From contig NC_088775.1 in NCBI RefSeq assembly GCF_954871325.1, positions 2,341,473 to 2,405,472 of the forward strand: 64,000 nt of DNA, read 5' to 3'. The stretch's first letter is position 1, and each line of letters starts with the position of its first letter. Shown one piece after another: positions 1 to 11,343 of the stretch. This DNA comes from Gordionus sp. m RMFG-2023. Taxonomy: Eukaryota > Nematomorpha > Gordioida > Chordodea > Parachordodidae. The translations under genes and the position numbers were made by a program. A model generated the notes under the pieces. The model was not told where the DNA came from and ran no database searches. It saw only the letters and a program-made list of their open reading frames with translations.

Positions 1-840
1 AAAAATTAATAAAAACCTTTGCTATATTTAATAAATTATTTTTAAACCCTCTGGATTTTTAAGGTTCCATATAATGATCTCTTCATAATTTTATAACAAT
101 GCTTCACAAATTGAATAAATAGATTATCAAGTTCACCCTCTTTCACCTTATGTTTTTAAGAAAAGTTAATATTAAAAGATATGTATACTAAAAAAAAATT
201 TATTAAATGGAATAGAAAATAAAAATGTTAAGCTCCATATCTCATATTTTCAACCAAACACCTTTTAGATTTTTCAGATTTTTACTAGTGTGGATATGTC
301 CTGTATTGGGATACGTTATATCGAAACTTTTTATATTTACTGACAGCGATTCTTAAATGTAAAAATTACGATTAGACTTTATTGGCGCATTAGTAGAAGA
401 CCAACTCTTTTTATTTTGAAGAACACTTTTTTAACAAATAGGATTTTTGAGATAAAAATTGGTATTTTACAAAAAAGAAACTTTCTTTGATTTTAGATAT
501 CTTTGGGTATAATTGAGTAAGACACAAAAATAAAAAAGTGTGTGTAATAATTATATATATAAGGGTATGTCACTCTACTTATTACAATACTTGTTAATTA
601 AAATATATACTTTATATTATATAAGCATTTTATTTAAAAATATTGAAAAGCTAGTGAATACCAAGTGAATAAGAACAAGATAATCAATCAATTTGAGATA
701 TTATATATCCTAATTTAGAAACAGGAACCCAACTTTATAGGACCAGAGTTTAGAATTGATAATCCAAAATAATTGGAATGTAAATATGATAGATTTTTGT
801 TTACTTTATCCATCATTCCTCACCCTTTCCCAATAAATGT
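1..840. repeat. Dispersed repeat R-A, copy 1
   Basis: This noncoding AT-rich segment matches 5321-6150 in the same orientation, with scattered substitutions and small indels. Shared blocks include the stretch around 260-350 (copy 2 around 5570-5660) and the stretch around 545-600 (copy 2 around 5835-5890). The left edge lies outside the window. No coding potential is visible. The identity of the repeat is unknown. Confidence 0.7.
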
Positions 841-2500
841 GACTCTGCATCCTATATAATGCCTGGAGTGTTATTAAAGAGCTCGTTTTGAGCCGATTCG
901 TAACGGCTAACTCATTGTTTAGCTAGAAAAATATTGCCTAAGCATCCAAATTTCTCTAACATAAATCTAAGCTTCTATGAACAAAATCTTCATGCTTGCT
1001 TTATATTTTTCTGGATAAAATAATAAGTTAGCAGTCAAAACGAACCGTTTGTCAAAATTCTTCATAAGCTTTATTGTATTTATATTTGAATATATTTTTC
1101 TTAATGCCCAACCCTGACTACAGTAAAACTTCAAAAATAGCTATTCTATTAATTTAGCTTGAATAAACAGATTTATAATAGTTATTTTAACAAAGAAGTT
1201 TCATATATTTTATTTTATATAAAATTCATTTTTTTTCGACTAATTTAAATTTAAAAAAAACAATAACTGCAATCGCAAATATATCTAAAAAACAAAATAC
1301 ATATCAAAATAGTAACTAAAATTTTAAGATATTTTAAATACTTTTACCAAAGATATTAACCTTTATTAAACATTTGATTTGAAATGTTTAGTATATGTTT
1401 AGAGATTGACAGATATGGTGGATTCAAATTTATAATAAATGTCTTAAAAATAATTAACATTTTTATAATTTAATTATATTTAATTCTGAAATACAATGAA
1501 ACTTCGCTAAGTAAATAGGCTTGGGGATATTTATGTTTTCTTAACTTTAATTAATATTTATTATTCAGGATTTTTTTGAACATTATATTTGTTAAATTTT
1601 GTCGAAACTTTGAAAATACTAAGAATTATTTTAGCTAGATTCTAATGTATAATATATTTTTTATGTGTAAAAGCATATAATAATTAATTTGTTACCTTGT
1701 TGTTTGTCTTGAAAACCAAAAAAATAAATTTAAAAATTATATTAGGAAGAAATATGAGTGAGTAGAAAATATAATGATAGTTATTAAATGAATGACGCTT
1801 TCGGCAGATATAAACAGGTCTCTAGGTAGGTTAATCTGCTTTATATTTTGAACAATTTTTGTGATGAACTTAAATTGTTTAAATTAAGTGTTTATCTGAG
1901 AGGCAAAGATTATTCTAGTGTGGTGATTGTAACGCCATGGATGATTCTTAAAAAGAAAATGATAAAACTACAAAGATGGTTATCGGTCCATATATTTATT
2001 CATTGACAAAAATTGAGATTTAAGTCAACCATAAATGAATAAGCCAAAACAGAATAATAATATAAAAGGTAGCGTCATTCCATTCTCATTAATACTTTGT
2101 AATTTATAATTACAGGATTTAATTTTTTTTTAAATAAAGACGAGAATATTAGATAGGTTAGATAAAAATAGTGAATTTGAGATTCGATATGTTAATTTAG
2201 AAACTAAAGCCCCTCTAAAATTTCGGAACTGAGACTAGACAAGTCATATGAGTATATTCGATTTTGTTTACTTTTATCCCCCCGCCCCCGTTCCTCTTAA
2301 TAATGCGATGTTGTAGAAAATCGATATATTGCATTTTAATCGCACCTTATCTTATAATTTTTTTTTTAAATGATAACGTAATTTTATATCAATCATATTT
2401 TATTTTTAACAATTATTTTCTAAACTTTTTGAATTTGATGGGTAAAAATATTATTATTTCATTATTTTATTTGTTAAGACTAAAATATGGTAAACAAACT
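841..2500. other. AT-rich noncoding stretch with old repeat skeleton
   Basis: No gene is supported here. A short open frame at 2264-2536 has low-complexity composition and no recognisable domain. Around 1665-2260 the order of short blocks (a GCATATAATAATTAAT-like block, a block ending in GGTAGG, then a TTTAGAAAC/CCTCTAAAATT block) loosely matches 31150-31740, 52665-53400 and 54165-54790. The stretch therefore looks like a very old member of a repeat family found through the window. Confidence 0.4.
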
Positions 2501-2504
2501 AACA

Positions 2505-2600
2505 TTATATGTAAAGCCTGGAGATTTTGCTATTAGATGGCAATCACGTTTTGACCTCTTTTTGCCAATTCTCGATGATAACATAAATATTATTTTGGCA
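2505..2600. repeat. Conserved TATA/GAGATTTT landmark motif, copy 1
   Basis: A ~100 bp motif begins with a TATA-like run and GCCTGGAGATTTTG, contains TTAGATGGCA, and ends near an ATTCTCG/AATCTCG block. Related copies lie at 6503-6610, 8227-8345, 10342-10460 and 22782-22900. It is among the better conserved parts of the surrounding repeats. Its role is unknown. Confidence 0.5.
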
Positions 2601-3700
2601 GAGATCTTAATCGAATAGTTTTTTAAAAACTACATGAAAATATTAAATTTACCTTTAAAATTGAAAATTGAAATTAATAATTTAATATAAAAAACGAAAC
2701 GTTATAAGCAGAGATAACAAAAATAGGTAGCATAAATTAAGGCTAATTAATTTTAGTACACATGCCAATTTCTTATTTAAAATACTGCCAAAAAAATTTG
2801 TTATCATTTCAAGCATTTTATCCTTGTATATGATTATTCTAATTTAAGAGTTTAAATTAATATATAATTTAATTTATACAATTTTATGTGCTAAATTAAC
2901 TTACAATTTTCTTTAAAGTAATATAATAAAATTAAGTATAAAAATGCATTATAATTTGACGATTTTGACGAATTTGACGCTAAGTTATATAGCAAATTTA
3001 AACTTTCAAAGAGTTCAAATAGATGTGATTACATCGTTGCGTTAAATAACTTATTAAAAATTTACAAATACCTTTACAATTCATTTATTATTCTTAATAT
3101 TTCTCAAATTTAAGGCTGTATACTTTTTACTATAATACTCAGCCAACAAATTGTGGGTTCCGATTCATTTATTATTTTTAATATCGCATAAATTTAAGAC
3201 TAATACTTTTTTCACTATAGTGTTCTGCCAACAAAATAATTCTTCACTCTCTCCCATCCCTTTTTCAACAAAAATATGACCCTGCAGAAAATGTATATAA
3301 TACATTTTAAATAATTTTTTTCTATAAATTCAAAAAAAAATGATAAATCTCATTACAATTATATTACATTTAATTCTCTAATTTGACCGGCTATATTTAT
3401 TAATTTCATAAATAATTTTCTTTTGATTTATGAAAATCCTCTTCTTTTTACTAAAATAACAATGTCAATAATGGTCATTTGGAAGTGTTTGGACCCCTAA
3501 AGACCCTGATAAAATAATCAAAATTCTCAAATTTTAATAATTTTTAATATTGATAGGAAAAAGCTTTTAAAAAATTATTAAATTTTCCACATATATCATT
3601 CCTCAACAAAATATTTAACAAATGATAATGCGCAACCGCCTAATTATTTTCAAACTATTTTTTATAAAAAATTATGCACATATGTGGAGTAGGGCAGACA

Positions 3701-3718
3701 TGGGATAATGTCATCCCA
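3701..3718. repeat. Palindrome TGGGATAATGTCATCCCA at unit end (copy 1)
   Basis: TGGGAT and ATCCCA flank a 6-base loop, followed by GGGCAGTTAAT. The same hairpin is at 4743-4760. Altered forms are near 7530-7546, 9591-9609 and 22189-22206. It marks the same position in each repeat unit. It resembles a transposon-end hairpin but lacks the CTRR end expected of Helitrons. Confidence 0.6.
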
Positions 3719-4742
3719 GGGCAGTTAATAAAATATTAAATTTACCTTTAAGATTGAAAATTGAAATTATTAATTTAATTTAAAAAACGAAACCTTCTAA
3801 GCAGAGATAACAAAGATAGGTAGCATAAATTAAATAGGCTAATTAATTTTACTACATATGCCAATTTCTTATTTAAAATACTGCCAGAAAAATTAGTTAT
3901 CATTTCAAAAAGCATTTTATCCTTCTATATGATCATACTAATAATTAAGAGTTTGAATTTATATATATTTTAATTTATACATTTATATAAAAATTTTATA
4001 ATGAAATGTGCTGGAGTAACTTACTTATATCTTTAAAGAGAAGTGAAATATAATAAAATTAAGTATAAAAATTATAATTTGACGATTTTGACGAATTTGA
4101 CGCTATGTTATATCGCAAATTTAAACTTTCAAAGAGTTCAAATATGTGAGATTACATCGCTGCTTACAATTCATTTATTATTCTTATTATTGCTCAAATT
4201 TAAGGCTGTATACTTTCAATATAATTATCAGCCAACGAATTATGGGTTCCGATTCTCGCATAAATTAAGACTAATACTTTTTTCACTATAGTGTTCTGCC
4301 AATAAAATTTTCACTCTCTCCCATCCCTTGACCCTGCAGAAAATGTATATAATACATTGTAAATTTCTAAATTTTTAAAAATTGATAAATCTCATATATT
4401 ACATTTGATTCTCTAATTTGACCGGCATATTTATTCATTTCATAAATAATTTTCTTTTGATTTATGAAAATCCACTTCTTTTTACTAAAACAACAATGTC
4501 AATAATGGTCATTTGGAAGTGTTTGGACCCCTAAAGATCCTGATAAAATAATCAAAATTCTCAAATTTTAATAATTTTTAAAAATATTGATAGGAAAAAG
4601 CTTTTAAAAAAATTATTAAATTTTACACATATATGTTTCATTCCTCAACAAAATATTTAACAAATGATGATGCGCAACCGCCTAAGTATTTTCAAACATA
4701 TTTTTATATAAAATCATGCCCATATGTGGAGTAGGGCAGACA

Positions 4743-4760
4743 TGGGATAATGTCATCCCA
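4743..4760. repeat. Palindrome TGGGATAATGTCATCCCA (copy 2)
   Basis: This is identical to the palindrome at 3701-3718 and stands in the same place relative to the next tandem unit. Confidence 0.6.
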
Positions 4761-5320
4761 GGGCAGTTAATTTAAAATATTAAATTAACCTATAAGATTG
4801 AAAATTGAAATTATTAATTTAATTTAAAAAACGAAACGTTATAAGCAGAGATAACAAAGATAGGTAACATAAATTAAATAGGCTAATTAATTTTACTACA
4901 CATGAATTTCTTATTTAAAATATTGCCAATTTGTTATCATTTCAAAAAGCATTTTATCCTTGTATATGATCATTCTAATAATTAAGAGTTTGAATTTATA
5001 TATAATTTAATTTATACATTTATATAAAAATTTAATAATAAAATGAGCTGGAGTAACTTACAAAAATCTTTAAAGTAAAGTGAAATATAATAAAATTATG
5101 TATAAAAATCATTATAATTTGACGATTTTGACGCTACGTTAAATCGCAAATTTAAACTTTCAAAGAGTTCAAATTGGTTTGATTACATCGTTGCGTTAAA
5201 TAACCTATTAAAAAACTACAACTTACAATTCATTTATTATTTTTAATATTTCTCAAATTTAAGGCTGTATACTTTTTTTCACTCTAGTACTCAGCCAACA
5301 AATTGTGGGATGAATACAGT

Positions 5321-6150
5321 AAAAATTAAAAAAAAAATATCCTTTTATATGCTATATTTAATAATTTTTAAAAATATAAGGCATTTAGATTTAATAGACA
5401 CCTGATCTATTCATAAATTTATCACAATGCTCCACTAATTGAATAGATAGATTTTCAAGTTCACCCCCATCTCACCTTACGTTTTTAAGAAAAGTTAAAA
5501 TTAAATAATATTTATACTAAATATATTTTGAATAGAAAATAAAAATGTTGAGTTCCATATCTAATATTTTCAACCAAACTTCTTTCAGATTTTTCAGATT
5601 TTTATTAGTTTGGATATGTAATGTATTGGGATACGTTATATCAAAACTTTTTATATTTACTGACAGCGATTTAGATTTTATTCGCGCATTAGTAGAAGAC
5701 CAACTCTTTTTATTTTAAAAAACACTTTTTTAACAAATAGGATTTTTGAGATTTAAAAATTGGTGTTTTAGACAAAAGAAACTTTCTTCGATTTTAGATA
5801 TCTTTGAATATAATTGAGCAAGACGTAAAAATAGTATAATATATATAAGGGTATGTCACTCTACTCAATACAATACTTGTTAATTATAAATATATACTTT
5901 ATATTATAAGCATTTTATTTAAAAATATTCGAAAGCTAGTGAATACCAGTGATTAAGAACAAGATAGTCAATCAATTTGAGATATTATATATGCTAATTT
6001 AGAAACAGGAACCCAACTTTCAGAGTTTAAAATTGATATTCCAAAATTATGCGAATGTAAATATGATAGATTTTTTTTTACTTTATCCCCCATTCCTCAC
6101 CCCTTTCTCAATAAAAATGTGACTCTGCAATCTATATAATGCATTGTAAA
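5321..6150. repeat. Dispersed repeat R-A, copy 2
   Basis: This is a direct copy of 1-840. Its arrival truncates the third tandem unit, so either it inserted there or a larger duplication joined the two. No coding content. Confidence 0.7.
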
Positions 6151-6502
6151 AAAATTTTCTTACAAATTCAAATAAGATATCTTTAATTTACAAGGCACGA
6201 CCAAATCCCCTTACACCACGAGGTTAAAATTTACTTTGATCTTAGGTGTGCCTGATTAATAAAAATAATTTTGGTTCGGGCTATGACAAAATAATTTTTT
6301 AATTCCTGCCAGGAATGTTTTGGTTGGGCTTAAATATATGCCCGATGCAGATCATTAATTTACAATGATTATATTTTATTTTTATATATAATTTTTTAAA
6401 ATCGTTTTTTATTTGTAATATGTAATTTTCTATACTTATTGATGTAGGATAAAATATTTTAATTGCAAAATATTTTATTTTTATTTTAAATAACTTATAC
6501 TT

Positions 6503-6610
6503 TATATAAGTCCGGAGATTTTGCCATTAGATGGCAGGATCTTTTTGACCTCTAGATGTCAAATCTCGAACCTTACAACCTATTATTTTTGCTAAAATCT
6601 TAATCGGGAA
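6503..6610. repeat. TATA/GAGATTTT landmark motif, copy 2
   Basis: TATATAAGTCCGGAGATTTT is followed by TGCCATTAGATGGCA, which can fold on itself, and by GTCAAATCTCG, which can pair with GAGATTTTG at the start. Compare 2505-2600 and 10342-10460. Confidence 0.5.
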
Positions 6611-6619
6611 AATTAAAAA

Positions 6620-8435
6620 AATAATTATAATTAAAAAATAAATAAATTATACAAACAGAGATAACAAAGTCTAAGGATGGCAAAAATATAAAAAAAGTAA
6701 AAAAATATGATTAATTAATTATACCATATTATGCACATTTTTTGATTTAAAATACTGAATAATTTGTTATCATTCCAAAAGCATATAAATATTTATAATG
6801 TAATGAGCTTGGGTAGCTTTACCAAAACTTTAAAAATACAATAAAGTATAAAAAATGCTATAAGCTATTTTGACTTTACAATTGAAAATGACTTTGAAAG
6901 AATCTTTCAAATTGGTGTGATTACATCTTTGCGTTAAATAATATAAAAAATCACATATAACTTTCCGATTCAGTTATTATTTTTAATATCGCTTAAATTT
7001 AAGACTAATACTTTTTCACTATAGTGTTCTGCCAATAAAATAATTCTTCATTCTCCCCTATCTCCTATCCCTTTTTTAATAAAATATGACCCTCAGAAAA
7101 TGTATACAATACATTGTAAATAATTTTTTTTATAAATTTAAAAAAAATGATAAATCTCATTACATTAATTATATTACATTTGTTTGTTATTTTCTATTAT
7201 TCTCTAATTGGTTATATTTATTAATTTCATAAATAGTTTTCGGAAGTGTTCTGGGACCCTAAAGACCTTGATAATCACGAATAAAATGGCACTAAACAAA
7301 TACCCTTGTACAAAAATATTTCAGGACAAAAACAGCAGAACAAAAGACAACGGCAAAAATTCTCAAATTTTAATAATTTTTAAAAATATTGATAGGAAAA
7401 AGCTTTTAAAAAAATTATTAAATTTGTCACATATATATTTCATTCCTCACTAAAAATATTTAACAAATGATAATGCGCAGCCGCCTAAGTATTTTCACAT
7501 TAATTTGTATAAATAGAGTAGGGCTGACATGGGATAATGTAATCCAGGGCAGTTAATTTCATCTCAAATAATGTTAAACTAATAAACTTTGTTATATTAA
7601 ACCTAAGGCATAAATATATTTTTTAAAGATGTTTCAACAGTTTAAAAATGTTTCACTGAATTATGATTATGAAAAATTTAAATTGCAAATTTATATTTTA
7701 ACATGTGTTTTTTATAAAAATTACAAATACCAATTCTAAATGATAAAGTAATCTCAATTTTATAACGTGTGAATATATTAAAAATATTTATAGAAATTTA
7801 ATATTTTTAAAATTAAGTTTAAGTTTGAATTAAATTTAACGGGTATTGTTCTTTTTAAACAACCCTTGGTTATGAAATTGCTTAAAATAAATGAATCAAT
7901 AAAAAATTTGTTCGAATAAATATAATTAAATTTTAATTTTACGATGAAAATGAAATTAATAAATAAGTTGTAAATAATATAAAATATTACAAAAGAGAAT
8001 GGGCAGCAATAGAATAAATTTAAAAAATAACAGACAAATTAATTTTACTGCCTATTTCTATTTAAAAAAACCAATCCTAACAATTATTACATTATTCAAA
8101 AAGCTTTCTTTTACTTTAATGATATTATATTTGTAAATAATTTTATAGAACTTTTTAAATTTGATTTCGAAATAAATTATTTTTTAAATTAGAATATTTT
8201 TTGAAAATTTGTAAATAGTGTCCAGATATATAACGCAAGCTTGAAGATTTTTCTCTTAGATGTAACAAAGGTTTAGACATCTTAGCGAAATCTCAAAATT
8301 TAGGCAATATTTTTTTCGCGAAAATATTAAGTTAGCCTATTTTAAAAGATCGGCTCGAATCTAATTATTTAACAATACTTATTTAAAAACATGCTAAAAT
8401 TGTCTCAGTTGCATAATGCGATTAATATTTTTTCA
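6620..8435. repeat. Diverged noncoding repeat unit
   Basis: 6620-7560 is a diverged relative of the 1.05 kb tandem unit, keeping AGAGATAACAAAG, the TGCGTTAAATAA block and an altered palindrome near 7530. 7560-8435 matches 9615-10590 and 22215-22985 (shared AAAGATGTTTCAA, TTTAAAAATGTTTC and AATGATAAAGTAATCTC). An open frame at 7208-7453 has no domain and reads through repeat sequence, so I do not call it a gene. Confidence 0.6.
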
Positions 8436-8439
8436 ATGA

Positions 8440-11045
8440 ACGTCTAATTATATTTTATAATTAATTTTTTTATGAAAATATCATTATGTTGGAATTTTTA
8501 TTTTATGTTAAAAAAATAAAATTATCATATTATTCTTTAATAGTTTGAATTTATTCTTGTGTGTGTGGGGTTGGGTTATGTAATAAATAATTTTTTATTT
8601 AAATTATCTCATCCTTGTAAATGAATCAACCAAGTATGTAAGAATTTGAATACAGAAAGGGGGTGTAAATAAAAAGGGAACAAGAAGTGTAATTAATTTA
8701 CTACCGATTTCTTATTTAAAAACTTATCCAAATAATTTAACCCTAACTTTATAAAAAATATATAATAAAATGTGTGGTAACTTACAATTATATACTTTAA
8801 AATAAATAAAATAAAGTATAAAGTGTTTTAAGATTTGTCGATTTGGATGCTACAACTCATAAAATTAAATTTGAAATGCTAGTTCAAATAGATGTGATTA
8901 TATCGTTGCATCAATTAGAATATTTTAAAATCACACTATATGTCAAATTTTTAGTAATTCCTCCATATCAATTATAAAAATTTCTTAAAATATAATTTAA
9001 TATTATCTTTAACAACTATTTATTTTTTTTTTAAGCCCCGAGAATTTTTATTTAAAAAAAATGTATGTAGAACAATGTAATATTTAGTTAACGAAATTTG
9101 AGAATAATATAGTAAATTTTTCTATAGCACAATAAATATAATTTTCTATGGCATTTTAAAAAATTTAAAATATCTTTCAAACCCCCTCATGCCCCGAAAT
9201 ATTTTAAAATATTTAGGTCCATTGCTGGACCTTTTCTCTCTCCAATTTCCTTTTTATTTCTACCCCTCTTTAGGCAGCACAACAATGCAATTTTAAAAAA
9301 TTAGGGAGATGGATCCAGGAAAACACTGATCAGCCTAAAAAATCTAAAATAAAATAACCCTGAAAAAATAATCACTTATAAAATGGCACTATACAAAAAT
9401 ACTCTAGAACAAAAATGTTTCAGGACAAAAATTCCCAAATTTTAATAATTTTTAAAAATGTTGGCTTTTAAAAAAATTATTAATTTTCCACACATGTGTT
9501 TCATTCCTCAACAAAATATTTAATAAATGATAATGCGCAGCCGTCTGTGTAATTTTACATTATTTTTTATAAAAAATCTGCACGAGTATAGACTGGGAAT
9601 AATGTCATCCCAGGTAATTTCTTCTCAAATAATGTTAAAACTAATTAACTTTGTTATTTTAAATTAAGTCATTAATATATTTTATAAAGATGTTTCAATA
9701 GTTTAAAAATGTTTCGCATAAATATGATTATTAAAAGTTTAAATGCAAATTTAAATTTTAATATGTGTTTTTATAAAATTACAAATACCATTTCTAAATG
9801 ATAAAGTAATCTCACTTTTATCACGTGTGATTATATTAAGAATATTTATAGAAATTGAATACTTTTTAAATTAAGTTTGAATTAATCTTTTAAACAACAT
9901 TGGTGATGAGATTGCATAAAATAAATGAATCAATAAAATTATTTATTCGAACAAATTTAATTAAATTTTTATTTTACGATGGAATATTGAAATTAATAAA
10001 TAAGTTATAAAAAATATAAAATATTACAAACAGAGAGAGAATGGGCAGCAATAGAATAAATTTAAAAAATTACAGACAAATTAATTTTACTGCCTATTTC
10101 TATTTATAAAAAATTAACCCTAACAATTTTTATTACATTATTCAAGCTTTCTTTTATATTATATACGTTTATAATTTTCTAGAACTTTTAGAATTTGATT
10201 TCTTAAAATAAATATTTTTGATTTAAATTTAATTTGTTAACAAATAAATTCCTTGCATGAAAATTTCAGGATGGATATCAATGAATATTTTCTTTGGGTA
10301 ATATAAAATATTTTTGGAAAATTTGTAAATATTTCCAGAAAAATATATAAGGCCAGCCTGAAGATTTTTCTCTTAGATGGAACAAAGGTTTAGACATCTA
10401 TTAGCGTAATCTCAAAATTTAGGCAATGTTTTTTTCGCAAAATTATTAAATTAGCCTATTTTAAAAGATAAGTTCAAATCGATATATTTAACAACTATAC
10501 CCATTTCTTATTTAAAAACATGCTTAAATTGTCGCAGTTGAATATTGCGAATAATATTTCTTTTAATGAACGTCAAAAAATATGTTTATTATGTAATTAA
10601 TTATTATATGAAAACATCATTATATTATAATTTATATTTAGTTGGAAAAATATAATTCTCGTATTTTTTTTTAATTGTTTGAATTTGTTCTTATGTGTGT
10701 GTGGGATTGGGTTATGAAAGTGATGCCGTGACCAGGATCTGAAGAGATGTTTTTATGGAACATTTTTTATAATTATCGTTTAACTTTAAAAGGAATTTTG
10801 TTAAAGTTATAATGCTAATATTTTTTTTTACTATTATTAAAATAACATAAAGAAATTTAAGAATGTTGAGATATATATATTTATGATTAAATTAATTAAA
10901 AAGACAATTATTATTGTAAATTATATTTTAACTTTTAAATAAAGTTGTAAGCAAGTTAATTTTAGTATCTTAAAAACGAACTAAAAATAAAATAAATAAA
11001 TTTTAATTTTAAGGGGGAGTGGGATTCCGAAAATATATATCAATG
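8440..11045. repeat. P repeat, copy 1
   Basis: This large noncoding segment matches 20945-23700 in the same orientation. Shared landmarks are AAAGGGGGTGTAAATAAAAA (8657; copy 2 near 21126), the CCCCTCATGCCCCGAAATAT block (9183; copy 2 near 21763), GGATCCAGGAAAACACTGAT (9311; copy 2 near 21891) and GTGATGCCGTGAC (10720; copy 2 near 23156). Copy 1 has ~180 bp near 9980-10160 that copy 2 lacks. Copy 2 has ~220 bp near 23196-23415 that copy 1 lacks. Partial copies follow at 27330-28160 and 28830-29570. Identity unknown. Confidence 0.75.
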
Positions 11046-11125
11046 TGGTAAGTTGAATTGTTGAAGAGAATGTTTTTATGTTAATTTAAAAAATGAACAT
11101 AAAAATTTTATTTTTAAAGATTTTT

Positions 11126-11200
11126 GGGCCATGGCCTAATGGGTAAGATGTAGGCTTGGAAACACGAGTATGAACAAGGACGCGGATTCAATCCTGGTAA
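11126..11200 (+). promoter_or_regulatory. tRNA-like (Pol III box A/B) segment in LINE 5' leader
   Basis: TGGCCTAATGG at 11132-11142 fits the tRNA box A consensus. GGATTCAATCC at 11184-11194 is a degenerate box B 41 bp downstream. A clean acceptor stem and T stem cannot be drawn, so this is not a functional tRNA gene. It resembles the head of a tRNA-derived SINE fused to the LINE leader. By inference it may serve as an internal Pol III promoter. Confidence 0.5.
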
Positions 11201-11343
11201 GAACCATAAAAACTTTCAAGTTTTTCTATGATGACTGATGTGTAAAGACATATGGTATGATGAATTTCGGAGCTTAGAGATGACACCCCGGTCACCGACA
11301 GGCCTGGACAGCCTTGTGCTAAGGATACCTGTCCAATAAACAA

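Larger units (their letters stand above)
2641..5320. repeat. Tandem array of ~1.05-1.09 kb noncoding units
   Basis: Three direct units start at 2641, 3734 and 4778 (spacings 1093 and 1044 bp); the third is cut off near 5320 by the second R-A copy. Each unit opens with TATTAAATT and then an AAAACGAAAC...GCAGAGATAAC block. It carries GACGATTTTGACG near the middle, and units 1 and 2 end with a palindromic TGGGATAATGTCATCCCA. Diverged relatives continue at 6620-7560 and 8640-9640. No ORF is conserved between units. A truncated tail unit and small indels indicate age. Confidence 0.75.

Noticed and set aside
2264-2536. 90-codon frame starting near a C-rich run
   Set aside because: Low-complexity AT-driven residues, no domain, and not conserved in related repeat units.
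2641-9640. Helitron array, from the hairpin near unit ends
   Set aside because: The hairpin is not followed by a CTRR terminus and no 5' TC boundary or Rep/helicase sequence is seen.
11126-11200. Functional tRNA gene
   Set aside because: Boxes A and B are present, but the acceptor and T stems do not pair properly and the segment is joined to the LINE leader.
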